Below, piece by piece: positions 10,696 to 21,474 of a DNA stretch of 64,000 nt (its first letter is position 1; each line of letters opens with the position of its first letter). Where the stretch lies: assembly GCA_963768025.1 (NCBI GenBank), contig CAVYGM010000002.1:1-64000 (forward strand), written 5' to 3'. This DNA comes from CAVYGM01 sp963768025. GTDB taxonomy: Bacteria; Bacteroidota; Bacteroidia; Cytophagales; Spirosomataceae. Under the pieces are notes generated by a model. It searched no databases. It saw nothing but the letters and a program-made list of their open reading frames with translations, and was not told where the DNA came from. The position numbers were made by a program, and so were the translations under genes.

Positions 10696-11371
10696 ATGGA
10701 TAAGCCGATTCGTATTTTAATTGTGGACGACCATTCGGTAGTTCGGAAAGGTCTATTAAATTTGTTGGAAGATGAACCTGATATTGAGATAGCGGGCGAA
10801 GCTTCGGACGGGGACGAAGCACTGGCTCAAATCCCCGTCCTCCAACCCGATGTGATGCTTTTGGACATTACTATGCCGCGTATGTCCGGCATAGAGGTGA
10901 CCAAAGAGGTTCATGCTTCCTTTCCCCATGTGCGTATCCTGGTGTTCAGTATGCACAACAACCCCGACTACATCCTGAATGCGGTGCTGAATGGGGCGGC
11001 AGGGTACCTATTGAAAGATACGGATCAGGAAGAAATCCTGAAAGCGATCCGGACGGTACATGCGGGAGAATTGTATTATCCGCCGAATGCATCCTCGGTG
11101 ATTATCCGCAACCTGGTCGTGCTGAAAAACACCAATACGTGCCGCCAATGCTTCTATGGGTACCTCACCGGCCTCCATCTGGAACAAGGTTACGTCCCGT
11201 GAGCATCAGATTCTGCAGTGCCTCACTGAGGGCATGAGTAGCAAGGAAATTGCCCAACGCTTTTCTATAAGCCCCCATACCGTAGCCAATCAGCGGGCGA
11301 GTATCATCCGCAAAGCTCGGGTGAAGAATACGGCTGAACTGGTGAGTTTGGCTTTGAAGGAGAATAGGTAA
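10696..11371 (+). CDS. NarL/LuxR-family response regulator, one frame break
   Basis: Receiver domain (RILIVDDHSVVRKGLL; phospho-acceptor Asp in DVMLLDITMP; Lys in GYLLKDTD) joined to a C-terminal LuxR helix-turn-helix (VTSREHQILQCLTEGMSSKE, ISPHTVANQRASIIRKARV). One extra T at 11140 divides the receiver from the DNA-binding domain; without it the product is 224 residues, normal for NarL-type regulators. It is 27 bases downstream of the kinase gene and is followed by a strong terminator, so it closes the nirB-nirD-kinase-regulator unit. Predicted targets, by inference, are the promoters at 5.9-6.2 kb. Confidence 0.87.
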
Positions 11372-11390
11372 AGCGCCTGCTTTTCTAATA

Positions 11391-11436
11391 AGAAAGACCC
11401 CGGAAGCCTGGCTCTCGGGGTCTTTCTGGTTTTTTA
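11391..11436. terminator. Rho-independent terminator between convergent genes
   Basis: AGAAAGACCCCG (11391-11402) pairs perfectly with CGGGGTCTTTCT (11416-11427), followed by TTTTTT on the plus strand. It closes the two-component unit and probably also serves the convergent metalloprotease gene ending at 11444. Confidence 0.85.
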
Positions 11437-11443
11437 AGAAATA

Positions 11444-13815
11444 TCAATATTTTAATACGCGTCGTCGGATAGCCTGGTTCCCTACGGAGACTTCGATAAT
11501 ATAGATTCCGGGCGGAGAACGACGAATATCAAGGGTATAGCTGGCTTCGTCCGCTGGTTTCTGGAAGGAATCCTGTCGGACGGCTACCCCGTTGAGGTTG
11601 AATACCGTCGTCTCTACCTTTCCTCGTAGGGCATTATTCATCCGCAGCTCCACGATCCCACTAGTTGGATTTGGCGAAACCTGCACAGTTTTGTCCAAAA
11701 GTCGCTCTACTATGGGCTCATTACCAACTACCTGACCAGTCCGAACGTATACAGTGACCGCAGTACTATCGGTACACACATCCACGCCGGTGCCCTTCAC
11801 CGAGTACGTAATGGTTTGGGTAGGACGGGCTACTACCTGCGGCCCCAGGGTGGTGTTAAGTCCCGTAGCCGGCGACCAGGTATAGATACTAGCCCCCCGT
11901 GGCCTGTAGAGTCACGGCTTCGCCCGAAGTAATAAACTGCGCCGAGGCCGACACCAGCACCGAGGGCTTCATGCCTACCTTAGCCGTAATAGCGTGGGCG
12001 ATATTAAGACCCGTACGGCGCAGGAAGAGGTCCCACTCGCCGGTAGCGTCCTGTTCCCAGGAGGTACCGCGCAGGGATTCCCCATTTTTGGTGGTGATAA
12101 CGGCTACGGAGTCACCATCGTAGTTCAGTTGCAACCCTATGTGGTAGGGCAGGCCCGAAAGGGGTACCTGTCGCTCAAAGGTAATGTCGGTAGGTTGGTT
12201 GTTCTTTATGTCGTTCAGGATGCGCCGCAGAGGTACCTCTTTCTCTTCCAGAATAGCTCCCGGTCCGCCCTGAAAGCCCCGGGCGTTCCAGACGGTAACC
12301 GTAACAGTTCGCTCGGTATTGTCTCCATCTTTGGCGAAGGCCCGGCCAAACTTGATCTTCGTTCCTCCCAAATTGGTGTAACCAAGTGGATTGTCGAACT
12401 TTTCGGAAATAGCCAGTACTTTTCGGCCATTTTGTCCGGATACGTAGCCAATTCTAGTGGTGTCCCGAATGAGAGTAGGGGTACCCTGGAAATTTGTTAA
12501 TTCGGCGCAGAGGCCTACGTTCAATACTTCGATGTACGCGGTCCGTTTGAGAGTGTCGGATACTCCCTGGTTGTTGGCCGCCACCAGGGTCACCTGGAAT
12601 AGGCCGGGTGTATTATAGGTTACCACGGGGTTTTGTTCCGTGGAGTTGGAAGGCTGACCTCCCTCAAAAGTCCAATACCAGCGGGTAGGGAAGTTGGTGG
12701 ATAGATCTAAGAAACGCACCTGTCCGCCCAGTAGGATCTGCTGGGTTTCGGACCGGAAGTTAGCCCGTGGACGTCCTACGGGTGAATTGCCACACAGACT
12801 GGATGGGGCCAGGGTGTTGCGTCGCGGGCTGATGTCCATGACCGTTCTCATCCGTAACTTCTGACCACTGGTAAAAATATTCATACACGCATCGTCCGAG
12901 TAATCCATGTAGTTCTGGACCATGTTGACCGCTCCACAACTGGTTCTACCTACCGAGCATCCCCGGCTTTCGCTAGCCTGAGGTGGGGTATCGTCCACGA
13001 AGTCGTTGCCGCAGTTGGCGTCGCCCCAGATGTGCCGCAGGCCCAGCCAGTGACCTACTTCGTGGGTAAGCGTACGACCGCGATTGTAGGGGGCAAGCAT
13101 ATTGGTGAAAATCACCCTTCAATACGTTCCCGAACGCCTGGTACCGTACCACAACCCCGTCCGTATTGCGGGGGCTGTTTTCGGGGATACCTGCCAGGGT
13201 AGACATACTCGGAAACTGGGCGTAGCCTACCAGGTTGGCGTCCGTAGAAGCAAATTCCAAGTACCCAAACGTTGAAGTATTTATCCGGGTCCCAAATTGA
13301 GCTGGGTTTCAGTACATTTTCGATATCGTTCCTGCTCCAATTCGCTCTCCTCCCATTGACCCGATCCACCCCAGGTTCACTCATGGGAAGCCCTTGTTGA
13401 TTGAGCCGGGCCAGGCAGAAATCTATCTCAATATCTGCTCCGCGTGGATCAGTGTTTGCGCCGGGAGTACCGGGCGTACGTCGAAAGTCTTCATTCAGTG
13501 TTTCGATCTGCGATTGGATACGGGCCAGGCTTAAGTTCGGCCTATTCCCACGGCCTCCCCATTGTGAACAATGTGTACCACCACCGGTATGGTGAGGGTT
13601 TCCAGGGCTACTTTGCCGTTTTTGCTCAGCTCCTCCCGCTCCCGAATTTTTGCTTGTAGTACCCTCTCAAAATCATCCAATGACCCCATGCCTGGGTTGC
13701 GGGCCCGGAGCAAGCTATCCATTTGCATGGTAAGGCAGGGCTCGGGTTGAGCCAGGGTTTCAAAACCCGTTAAAAGGCAAAAAAGGAGAAGTACTAAATG
13801 GTAGAAATGCTTCAT
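11444..13815 (-). pseudogene. Secreted M43 (pappalysin-like) zinc metalloprotease with T9SS sorting domain, frame-broken as written
   Basis: A signal peptide (LVLLLFCLLTGFETLAQ) precedes a propeptide and a metzincin catalytic domain with HEVGHWLGLRH (zinc ligands and catalytic Glu) and a Met-turn in NYMDYSDDACM. Two cysteine pairs lie around the active site, as in M43 enzymes. Next come a PKD domain (FEGGQPSNSTEQNPVVTYNT), a jelly-roll-like stretch, and a type A T9SS sorting domain (VSPNPTSGIVELRM ... GIYIIEVSVGNQAIRRRVLK). Extra bases near 13254, 13113 and 11893-11898 and one missing base near 13540 break the frame; corrected length is 789 residues. It is the last gene of the first SusCD locus, suggesting extracellular protein or peptide use. 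Confidence 0.85.
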
Positions 13816-13885
13816 GAAGAATAAAATCTGACAGATCTAAAAAAATACCAGGGCTTTCTTAGCGGAAACAAGGACAGTAGAGGTA

Positions 13886-14386
13886 TTATTTTGTAGAAGA
13901 TGAAAACACAAAACGATAGCTAGCGTCTATCCCCTCGAAGTTATCCAGGTATATTTCGATGGTCATGCTGGTACTGGTCAATGATTTTAGGGTGAAAGGC
14001 ACCACTCCACCCAGGAGCGGAAACGCAAATTCCAGGGTAGCATTGGCATTGGTTAGGGTCCAGGTGTCGGTTACCAGTATATCGGGTTCGCTGGTAGCGC
14101 ACTTGGTTGCACCATTGGTATACTCAAACTTTTTTTCACCGTTTGCATAAAAAACGTACTGGTCGTCGGCCTCGCAATTGTTGCTGAACAGGTTGCTGGC
14201 TGGTATGGGGCCGGAAGCAACTCCTTCGTCGAGGACTTCGAACGAAACCAGCGTCCAGCTTTTCTTCTCTTTTCCCGTCAACAATTGGGAATAGGTCGCA
14301 GGCTTTGGTTCAAAAGGTTCTGAACAACTCCCGAGCGTCAGTAGTAGAAAACCAGCGGCTATCGTAAGAATACGGTTGAATGTCAT
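13886..14386 (-). CDS. Lipocalin-like lipoprotein
   Basis: 166 residues, intact. Signal peptide with lipobox LGSC (Cys about residue 21) predicts a lipid-anchored envelope protein. The remainder has alternating strand-like segments (WTLVSFEVLDEG, DQYVFYANGEKKFEY, TDTWTLTNANATLEF) resembling the small lipocalin-like lipoproteins common in Bacteroidota. It sits between the metalloprotease and the Calx-beta-like lipoprotein, on the same strand. No enzymatic motif is visible; the role in the locus is unknown. Confidence 0.72.
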   Translation of the reverse strand: MTFNRILTIAAGFLLLTLGSCSEPFEPKPATYSQLLTGKEKKSWTLVSFEVLDEGVASGPIPASNLFSNNCEADDQYVFYANGEKKFEYTNGATKCATSEPDILVTDTWTLTNANATLEFAFPLLGGVVPFTLKSLTSTSMTIEIYLDNFEGIDASYRFVFSSSTK

Positions 14387-14428
14387 GATGCTTATCTTTA
14401 ATAATGAATCTTCGTAAGGGTACGCTTG

Positions 14429-15250
14429 CTATTTTCGGGGAGTAAAAGTAAAGGGCACCGTAATGGTGGAATCCTTGGTTTCACTCACACGAAGTTTTAA
14501 CCTGATGTTGAGCCGGATAGCGCGAGTCTGCGGATTCCACAGGCCGGTACCTCGCAGCGTGTCGTAGGGGCTCGAAAGATCCGGGCTTACCTGGGCCGGG
14601 ATGGTCGAGCGTATTGTCGCCGTTATCGATAAAATTGACCTTTGCCTTGGTGGCATTAAAGTTAAAAACCCCTATGTTCCAGTTAGCCACGGTGTACTCT
14701 TTGCAGTTGAGGCTGCTGATTTCGATATTCTTCACCACGTCATTAGTAGCCCTGCCGGCTGCCGGTATAGAACCCACTCAGGAGGCAGTCGTCCTGTACG
14801 GTCAAGGTCAGGGTTTTACCAATCTTATTATCCTTCCCAAAGCCTAACTGCAGGTCGGTGCTGGGGTTGACATCCGTAATGGTGAACACAATATTCTGTG
14901 ATTCCAGGATGTTATTGGCATTGTTGATCAGCCGAATCGTGATGGTGCCGAAGTACTTGTTCGGCCGGAATGGTGACCAGCCCCTTGGTACCTTCTATGA
15001 CGTAGTCACGGCCTTCACGGGCCGTGCCGCCCACGGTATAGCTAACCGTAACGGCTTTATTGACCGGCTTGCCCACGACGTGTACCTGCACCGTGATGGG
15101 CTGCCCAATGCTTTCTTTATACACTAGGGTGGTATCCGTAAACCGAACAAAGGACGGGCCTTCGTATACTATTTTTTGCTCCTCACAGGCTACCAACGAT
15201 AGTACAAACAGGACAAAGACGAACGATACTATTTTATGAATTAGTTTCAT
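14429..15250 (-). pseudogene. SusD-associated lipoprotein with Calx-beta-like domain, frame-broken as written
   Basis: Lipoprotein signal (LSLVACEEQ, lipobox Cys about residue 22). Residues 30-110 look like a Calx-beta/immunoglobulin-type fold: VRFTDTTLVYKES, VSYTVGGTAREGRDYVI, then YFGTITIRLINNANN. The C-terminal half (about residues 150-272) carries strand-rich sequence ending VPFTFTPRK. Extra bases near 14958, 14760 and 14620 break the frame; without them the product is 272 residues. Position directly after SusD on the same strand suggests an accessory surface glycan- or peptide-binding protein. The family assignment is by pattern only. Confidence 0.65.
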
Positions 15251-15273
15251 TGTAATCTACACAAATTGGTTGC

Positions 15274-16705
15274 TTAATAGCCCGGATTTTGTTCTCCTAC
15301 CAGGGCTTTGTTGCGCTGAATCTCAGTCTGGGGAATGGGCCAAAGCTGGTATTTCGGATTCCAGTTGGGCGAGAAGGCCGTCATGACCACTTGCAGTCCG
15401 TCCCGTGCGTTTGAGGTCGTACCAGCGGTGCCCTTCAAAGGACAGTTCGTACACACGTTCCTTTTCGATGGTAAGCAGGGCATTGTCCTGGGTGGTGACG
15501 GTGGCAGCGGGTGCTTTGGCGCGGGTACGCAGCACATTGATGTCGGGCAGGGCACCGCTTGTCCCCACGATCTTGCCCTGCCGGGCGCGGGCTTCCGCCC
15601 GAATCAGGTACTGCTCCGCCAGTCGGAAAATCGTAATGTTGTTATTGGCCTGATCAGGCGAACCGTACTTAGCCACCGACCAGCCATTGTCGCGTCCGCG
15701 TTGGAGTTGAGGGTTAAAAATGATGGTTTGGCTCCGCTCCCCGGCATTGGTTTCCAGCATAGTTTGCACGTAGGTATTGGCCGGAATCACTTCGCGGCGG
15801 CCTACCAGGATGTTGTTCAGTCCAAAGGTAGAGGTGCCCGGATCATCGCTGGAATTATTGGCATAAGCTACTTCCAGGATCGTTTCATCGTCGTATTCCT
15901 GAAAGGCCACATCGGCGTAGGCGGCGGGCAGGGATTGCAGCTTGGTATTGATAATATCCGTGGCGTATTTTTCAGCCTGCACCCAATCCTGCTGGTACAG
16001 GTAGTAGCGGGCTAGTGCTGCCCGTGCGGCATTCTGAGTAGCAAAGGTCTTGGCGTTGATTTTGTTGCTGTACGTAGCGGGTAGGTCGGGCAGGGCAGCG
16101 GTATAGTCCGCCAGTACCGATTGAAGGATTTCCGTTTGGGAGGCTTTGGGGATCGTGCGGTTGGTTTCTATATCGGTGGTGGTCACATTGGGAATGTCGC
16201 CAAAGGTGTAGGCACCGATAAAATTGGCATATCCCCGCAGAAAGCGGGCTTCCGCCAGAATCTGCTTGCGGGTGGCTTCGGTTACTCCTGGAACGTCGTT
16301 GATGCGCTCTTCGATGAAATTGGCAAGGTACACCACGCCGTACACGGAACCCCACATGGCAGCGGCGGCATCGTTGGTAGCCGTGATTTGCTTGTTGCCA
16401 AGTTCATTGTACACCGTGAAGGTACCGTTGTGCTGAATGAAGTCCGGGGTAAAATCGCCGGCTACAATGGTAGGGGAGCCAATGCCCCGGAAGGCGTTGT
16501 ACAGCCCCAGGCGGACGGGCTCCACATCGGCTGCCTCGTTCAGGACCAGGTCATCCACCAGCAGATCTACCGGGGGCGGTTCCAGGATCTCACGGCACGA
16601 ACTGAGAGTGACCAGAAAAGCCAGAATTACTCCCGCTATTCGGCCCATCCTTCTAGTGGAAAAGATAGGAGATGTATTCGTTTGAAATTTATTAAATCGA
16701 GTCAT
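15274..16705 (-). CDS. SusD/RagB-type outer-membrane nutrient-binding lipoprotein, one frame break
   Basis: SusD-fold lipoprotein that caps the SusC transporter. Lipobox VTLSSC, then the typical N-terminal half (AAAAMWGSVYGVVYLANFI), the TPR-like region (ARFLRGYANFIGAYTFGDIP; AARAALARYYLYQQDW) and the conserved C-terminus (LTIEKERVYELSFEGHRWYDLKR and a final QNPGY). One extra base near 15408 splits off the last 45 residues; correction gives 476 residues from the ATG at 16705. This start was chosen over one 27 bases upstream because it places the hydrophobic signal nearer the N-terminus. It is the partner of the SusC gene 39 bases upstream. Confidence 0.9.
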
Positions 16706-16744
16706 AAGGTTTGCAGCAATCAGTAAAAGCAATGAAGAAGTAGG

Positions 16745-19700
16745 TTAAAACTTGACGGTTAGTCCCATCAACATGGTTTTTACCTGGGGCAGGGTAAAGA
16801 AGTCTATTCCCTGAGCCGAAGTGGAACCATCCAGGGTACTTACCTCCGGATCGACACCAGAGTAGGCCGTCAGGGTCCAGAGGTTGGTGCCCGAGGCAAA
16901 CACGCGTACCCCGCTCAGTTTGACCCGGCCTAGCCAGCGGGCGGGCAGGTTATAGCCTACCGAAAGGTTTTTCAGACGCAGGTAAGAACCATCTTCCAAA
17001 AAACGACTGCTGTGAAAGTTATTGTATGTGTTTCCCAACTCGTAGCGCGGCACGTCCGTCACATCCCCCTCTTTCTTCCAGCGCCGCAGGGCGGTGGTAC
17101 TCTGGTTATTTTCTAAATCAGCCCCCGTATTGACCAGAGTGGTATTGGTAAAGTTGAGGGTTTTGTTTCCGTACATAAACTGAAAGAAAACACTAAGGTC
17201 AAAGCCCTTGTAGGATACCTGGTTGGTAAATCCTCCGAAAAGTTTGGGTTGGGCAGTACCAATCACCTGTCCGTCTTCGGGCGAAATCCGTCCGTCGCCG
17301 TTTACATCGTCGTAGATGGCGTCGCCCGTGGCGGGATCCACACCCAGGTATTTCAGGCCCCAGAAGGTACCCAGCGGTGAGCCTTGCAAAATGGCGTTGG
17401 TAGCCCCCACGCCATTGCGCGGAATAGCCCCGGAAGAGGGTATCCTGATTGGCCAGTGATTGCACATTGTTGACGTTATGGGTCAGGTTAAGGTCGGTGC
17501 TCCAGCGCACGCCCCGATCCACGTTGACTGGAAGACAGCGTGAGCTCCACGCCTTTGTTCGATATTTTACCAATGTTACCCTGAATGCTCCCGAAACCGG
17601 TAGTGAGCGGCAATGGGTTCGGCAAAAAGCAGATTGTCGGTCAGGTTGCTGTACGCATCGGCGGTAACGGTAAAGCGCCCATCCCAGAACGACGCGTCCA
17701 CGCCCACATTGGCCTCGCGGGTGCGCTCCCATTGCAGGTTGGGGTTGCTGAGGTTGGCGGGTCCTACGCCGGTAGCGCCGTTGTAGGTGGCGCTGGCCCA
17801 GGTACCCAGGAACTGAAAGTTACCGATGCGCTCATTGCCCGTGAAGCCATAGCTACCCCGAAGTTTCAGATCGCTGATAAAGGGAACGGACTCCATGAAG
17901 CTTTCCTGCGAAACACGCCATCCGGCGGACACGGATGGGAAAAGGCCGAAGCGGCGGTTTTGACCAAAACGCGACGAACCGTCGTAGCGGGTAGTAATGC
18001 CCAGCAGGTACTTGTCTTTGAAGTCGTACTTCACTTCACCAAAAAACGAAACCAGCCCATTCTGACCGAAGCCCGAGCCCCCGGCGTCCACAACACCGGC
18101 CGAATTGATATAGGTAAAGTCATCACTTGGGAAAAGACGACCTGATCACCGAGGAAGATCGACCCAGCGAGTGAATGATTTCGTTACCCAACAGGGCATT
18201 GAAGTGGTGGCGTATCGTTCAGGGAAAGGTAGTAGGTGAGTACGTTGGAGTTGATAATGGTGTAGTCGGTACTGGTAATGTATACGCCGTAGCCTTTTCC
18301 CCCTACACCGGTAGAAAGCCGCCAATGGCCGTGCCCGAAGACTCGTACTGGTCTTCTTCGGCGTTGTTGTAGTCCATGCTGAACTTCGTCCGAAATCGGA
18401 GGTTCTTCATGATCTCGTAGTCGGCATTCACGCCCGTAATGATTTTCAGGCCATAGGTAACAAACCGGGGTAGTATCGCTTGGCCCACGGGATTAAAATT
18501 AGGAAAGCCAGCGTAGCCCACACTGTTGGGGCCGTACAATTTGCCCCTGCTCGTTGTAAGGGGAGTAGTAAGGGAGGCTTTTAATAGCCCCCGAATAGAC
18601 TCCGTCGAGAAAGTTGTCGCCCTTCACGCGGTTGTTCTGGCTGAGGGACATGTTGATATTGGCACCCACGTTGAGCTTGGCACTCGCCTTGTGGTCTACG
18701 TTGAGGGCTCCGCTGTATCGGGTAAAGCGGTTATTGAGCTGAACGCCTTCTTCGTCGCGGACGTTTCCACTCAGGTAAAAACGCGTACGGTCGTTACCCC
18801 CAGCGGCCGAAATCTGGTACTGTTGCAGTACCCCCTGCCGAAGAATGGCATCAATCCAGTCGGTATTCACGCCGTCCGTTACTCCTTTGATAAGGCCTTG
18901 CTTGTCGGGGTTTTGTCCGGCGTTGGTAACGGCTTCGCGCTGTAATTCCAAAAGTTGGGTGGCGTTCAATAGTGAAGGTCGTTTCACTATGTCCGTGATG
19001 CCCCGCTGCACGTCGGCCGTAATGAGTGTCTTGTTGTTGCGTCCGCGCTTGGTGGTGACGATCACCACCCCGTTGGCACCCCGTGAGCCGTAGATAGCCT
19101 TGGCGGAAGCATCTTTTAGTACTTCGATGGACTCGATGTCGTTGGGGTTGATGATGGAAATGGCGTTGTCCTGCTGTCCACCGAAACTGCGGCCCGATAC
19201 GGGGCCGTCATAAATGGGTACCCCATCCACAATGAACAGCGGGCGATTTGAGGCCGAAATGGAGGTGTTTCCCCGAATACGAACCGAAATTCCCCCGCCG
19301 GGCGTGCCGGACGACTGGGAGATTTGCACGCCGGCCGCCTGCCCTTGCAAGGCCTGATCCACCCCCACCACGGGAATATCCTTAAATTTATCGCTCTTGA
19401 TAGAGGTAATAGCGCCGATTACGTCCTTGCGCTGGGTTTGGTTGTAGCCCGTCACTACCACCTGCGTAAGTTCCGTGGCACTCTCGGCCATTTCTACATT
19501 CACCACCGAACGCCCGGCACCCACCGTGATGTCCTGAGATTCGAGTCCTATAAATGAAAAGGTAAGTGTAACCGTGCCCGTGGGCGTCGAAAGGCTGTAT
19601 TGACCGTTGGCGTCGGTGCTGGTTCCCACCGCACTGCCTTTTACCACTACATTGACGCCGGGTAGGGAAGTGCCATCAGAAGTCGATGTGACCTTGCCCG

Positions 19701-19782
19701 TAATTACTCTTTGTGCCATTGTACTGTGGAGTACCCCAAGAAAGAGTAAGCACAGCCCTAAAAAACGACCGAAATGCTTCAT
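16745..19782 (-). pseudogene. SusC/RagA-type TonB-dependent transporter, frame-broken as written
   Basis: Outer-membrane TonB-dependent transporter. Signal peptide ending STMAQ; carboxypeptidase-D-like domain (VITGKVTSTSDGTSLPGVNV); plug domain with QALQGQAAGVQI, RIRGNTSISASNRPLFIVDG and the SusC hallmark IEVLKDASAKAIYGSRGANG; then a barrel with FPSDDFTYINS and EVKYDFKDKYLL, ending MLMGLTVKF. About six extra bases (near 18540, 18209, 18128, 17614, 17529, 17435) and one missing base (near 18305) break it; the net correction gives 1010 residues, normal for SusC. First gene of the leftward SusCD-lipoprotein-metalloprotease locus. Confidence 0.92.
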
Positions 19783-20004
19783 ATTTTGAATAATAGTAAT
19801 TGTAGGCGGTACGATTTATCTGTTTAGTTTTTATTCAGTAATTATATATATACGCAAAATATACGCTTTTCTGTTGCGGACAAAGGTTTTTTTTCAAAGC
19901 CTGAAATTGCATTGAAACCAAATTTAATACGAAGAGAGGAAATCGTCAGCGCAGAAGTAGTAAGTAAACGAAGGCATACGAAATATGTTTGATCAATTAA
20001 CCGG

Positions 20005-20038
20005 AAAAAGCACCCCGACAGCTGTCGAAGTGCTTTTT
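20005..20038 (-). terminator. Rho-independent terminator of the second SusCD operon
   Basis: AAAAAGCAC (20005-20013) pairs with GTGCTTTTT (20030-20038) around the inner palindrome CGACAGCTGTCG. It lies 38 bases beyond the SusD stop on the minus strand, where the stem ends in a T-run. Confidence 0.82.
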
Positions 20039-20075
20039 CTGATCAAGGTAAAAGGTGTTTTCGAAACGCTTCTTA

Positions 20076-21437
20076 TCAATAGCCTGCGTTTTGTGCCAGG
20101 TTGCTATTGGCGTCAATTTCCCGGCGTGGAATCGGAAAAATCAACTTTGGCGAATTGAAGGGAAGTGATCCCACATTGCTTCGGGTACGCTTCAGGTCAT
20201 GGATCAGCTGTCCTTCGAACGCCAGTTCAAGTCGGCGCTCCCGCAGAATGGCATTGATGGTAAGGGCGGTAAGAGGGGCCAAACCAGCCCGGGCCCGGAT
20301 CAGGTTAATGTCGGCCAGGGGAGCCGCGCCTATGCTAGAGTTGTTACGGAAATTGGCCTCCGCTCTGTTTAGGTACATTTCGGCCAGGCGCACTACTTTG
20401 AGATTACCATACTGATTGACCCATTTCAGGGTGTAGATCCCACCGTTGTCAGCCTGGTAAAACAGCCCGCCCCGCTGGTCGTCGGCTGTGTACAGATCAA
20501 GGTGGGCATCCTCAATCAGGATATCGCCCCGTCCGCCGTATTCCGGGGAGGCAAAATAATTATTGAGGTTATTTACACCGTCTTGGTCGGTGACTTGCAC
20601 CGTAAATATATCCTCTGGGGTACTCACTCCGTTCTGATTTATTCTCAGGTCAAACACATCTTCGATATTGACCAGCGCGTGCCGCCCGGATGCAATTACC
20701 CTGGTAGCGGCCGTGGCGGCGTCGGCGTAACGGCCCTGCATCATGTACACCCGCGACAGGATGGCCGCGGCGGCGGCTTTTGTAGCAAAAAAACTATTGC
20801 TGACTGGCAGCTTGGCCTCGGCTTCGGTCAAGTCTTTGATCACCTGAGTATACACCTCGGCCACGGTATTACGGCTTACTTTGGAGGCATCGGTGATTTC
20901 GGTGGTGGGTTCAAGTATCAGGGGTACGCCGGGGTTGGCCGAAGGGGTACCATCCATCCAGGTCTTGGCGTAGGTCTTCACGAGTTCGAAGTACACCAAC
21001 CCCCGGATAAACTTCGCTTCGCCCTCCACCCGGCCTTGATTGGCATTGGTCACCACATCCAGGTTATCCAGTACGTTGTTGGTGATATTGATGGTTCGGT
21101 ACGAATCCAGCCAGGTAGAGGCCGCCTGATCGTTGTCCACGAGCAGGCTTTTGCGAAATATCTGATCCGGAGCCACGAAGGTACCATCCCAGAAAATCTC
21201 ACCGTTATCGCCCAGTAGCTCGCCGTCGCGCTGAATGTTACCACCCAGTACGTCACCGTCGCCCAGGCCGTCGTAAGCTCCTACGAGCAGGGCCTCTACG
21301 TCGCCGGAAGTAGCCACGGCCGTGCTGGCGTCGATGGTATTGACAGGTTTCACATCAAGCTGGCTGTTGCAGGCGGATAGCCAAAGCAATCCGGTCGCCA
21401 GCGTGAGTGGAAGGATGTTTTTAGTTATATATCTCAT
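20076..21437 (-). CDS. SusD/RagB-type outer-membrane nutrient-binding lipoprotein
   Basis: 453 residues and intact. Lipobox WLSAC (Cys about residue 23). SusD features: AYDGLGDGDVLGGN near the N-terminus, AKFIRGLVYFELVKTYAKTW, TKAAAAAILSRVYMMQGRYADA (TPR-like helices), VVRLAEMYLNRAEANFR, ILRERRLELAFEGQLIHDLKR, and a C-terminal FPIPRREIDANSNLAQNAGY. It is the partner of the SusC gene beginning 37 bases upstream. No enzyme gene accompanies this pair, so the substrate class cannot be inferred from context. Confidence 0.93.
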   Translation of the reverse strand: MRYITKNILPLTLATGLLWLSACNSQLDVKPVNTIDASTAVATSGDVEALLVGAYDGLGDGDVLGGNIQRDGELLGDNGEIFWDGTFVAPDQIFRKSLLVDNDQAASTWLDSYRTINITNNVLDNLDVVTNANQGRVEGEAKFIRGLVYFELVKTYAKTWMDGTPSANPGVPLILEPTTEITDASKVSRNTVAEVYTQVIKDLTEAEAKLPVSNSFFATKAAAAAILSRVYMMQGRYADAATAATRVIASGRHALVNIEDVFDLRINQNGVSTPEDIFTVQVTDQDGVNNLNNYFASPEYGGRGDILIEDAHLDLYTADDQRGGLFYQADNGGIYTLKWVNQYGNLKVVRLAEMYLNRAEANFRNNSSIGAAPLADINLIRARAGLAPLTALTINAILRERRLELAFEGQLIHDLKRTRSNVGSLPFNSPKLIFPIPRREIDANSNLAQNAGY

Positions 21438-21474
21438 ATTTTTCTATGCTTTTTGATAAATGAATCTTTCCTGA

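Noticed and set aside
15335..16015. 226-codon open frame opposite the SusD gene
   Set aside because: Composition is Gly/Val-rich without a recognisable domain, and the other strand encodes clear SusD motifs throughout.
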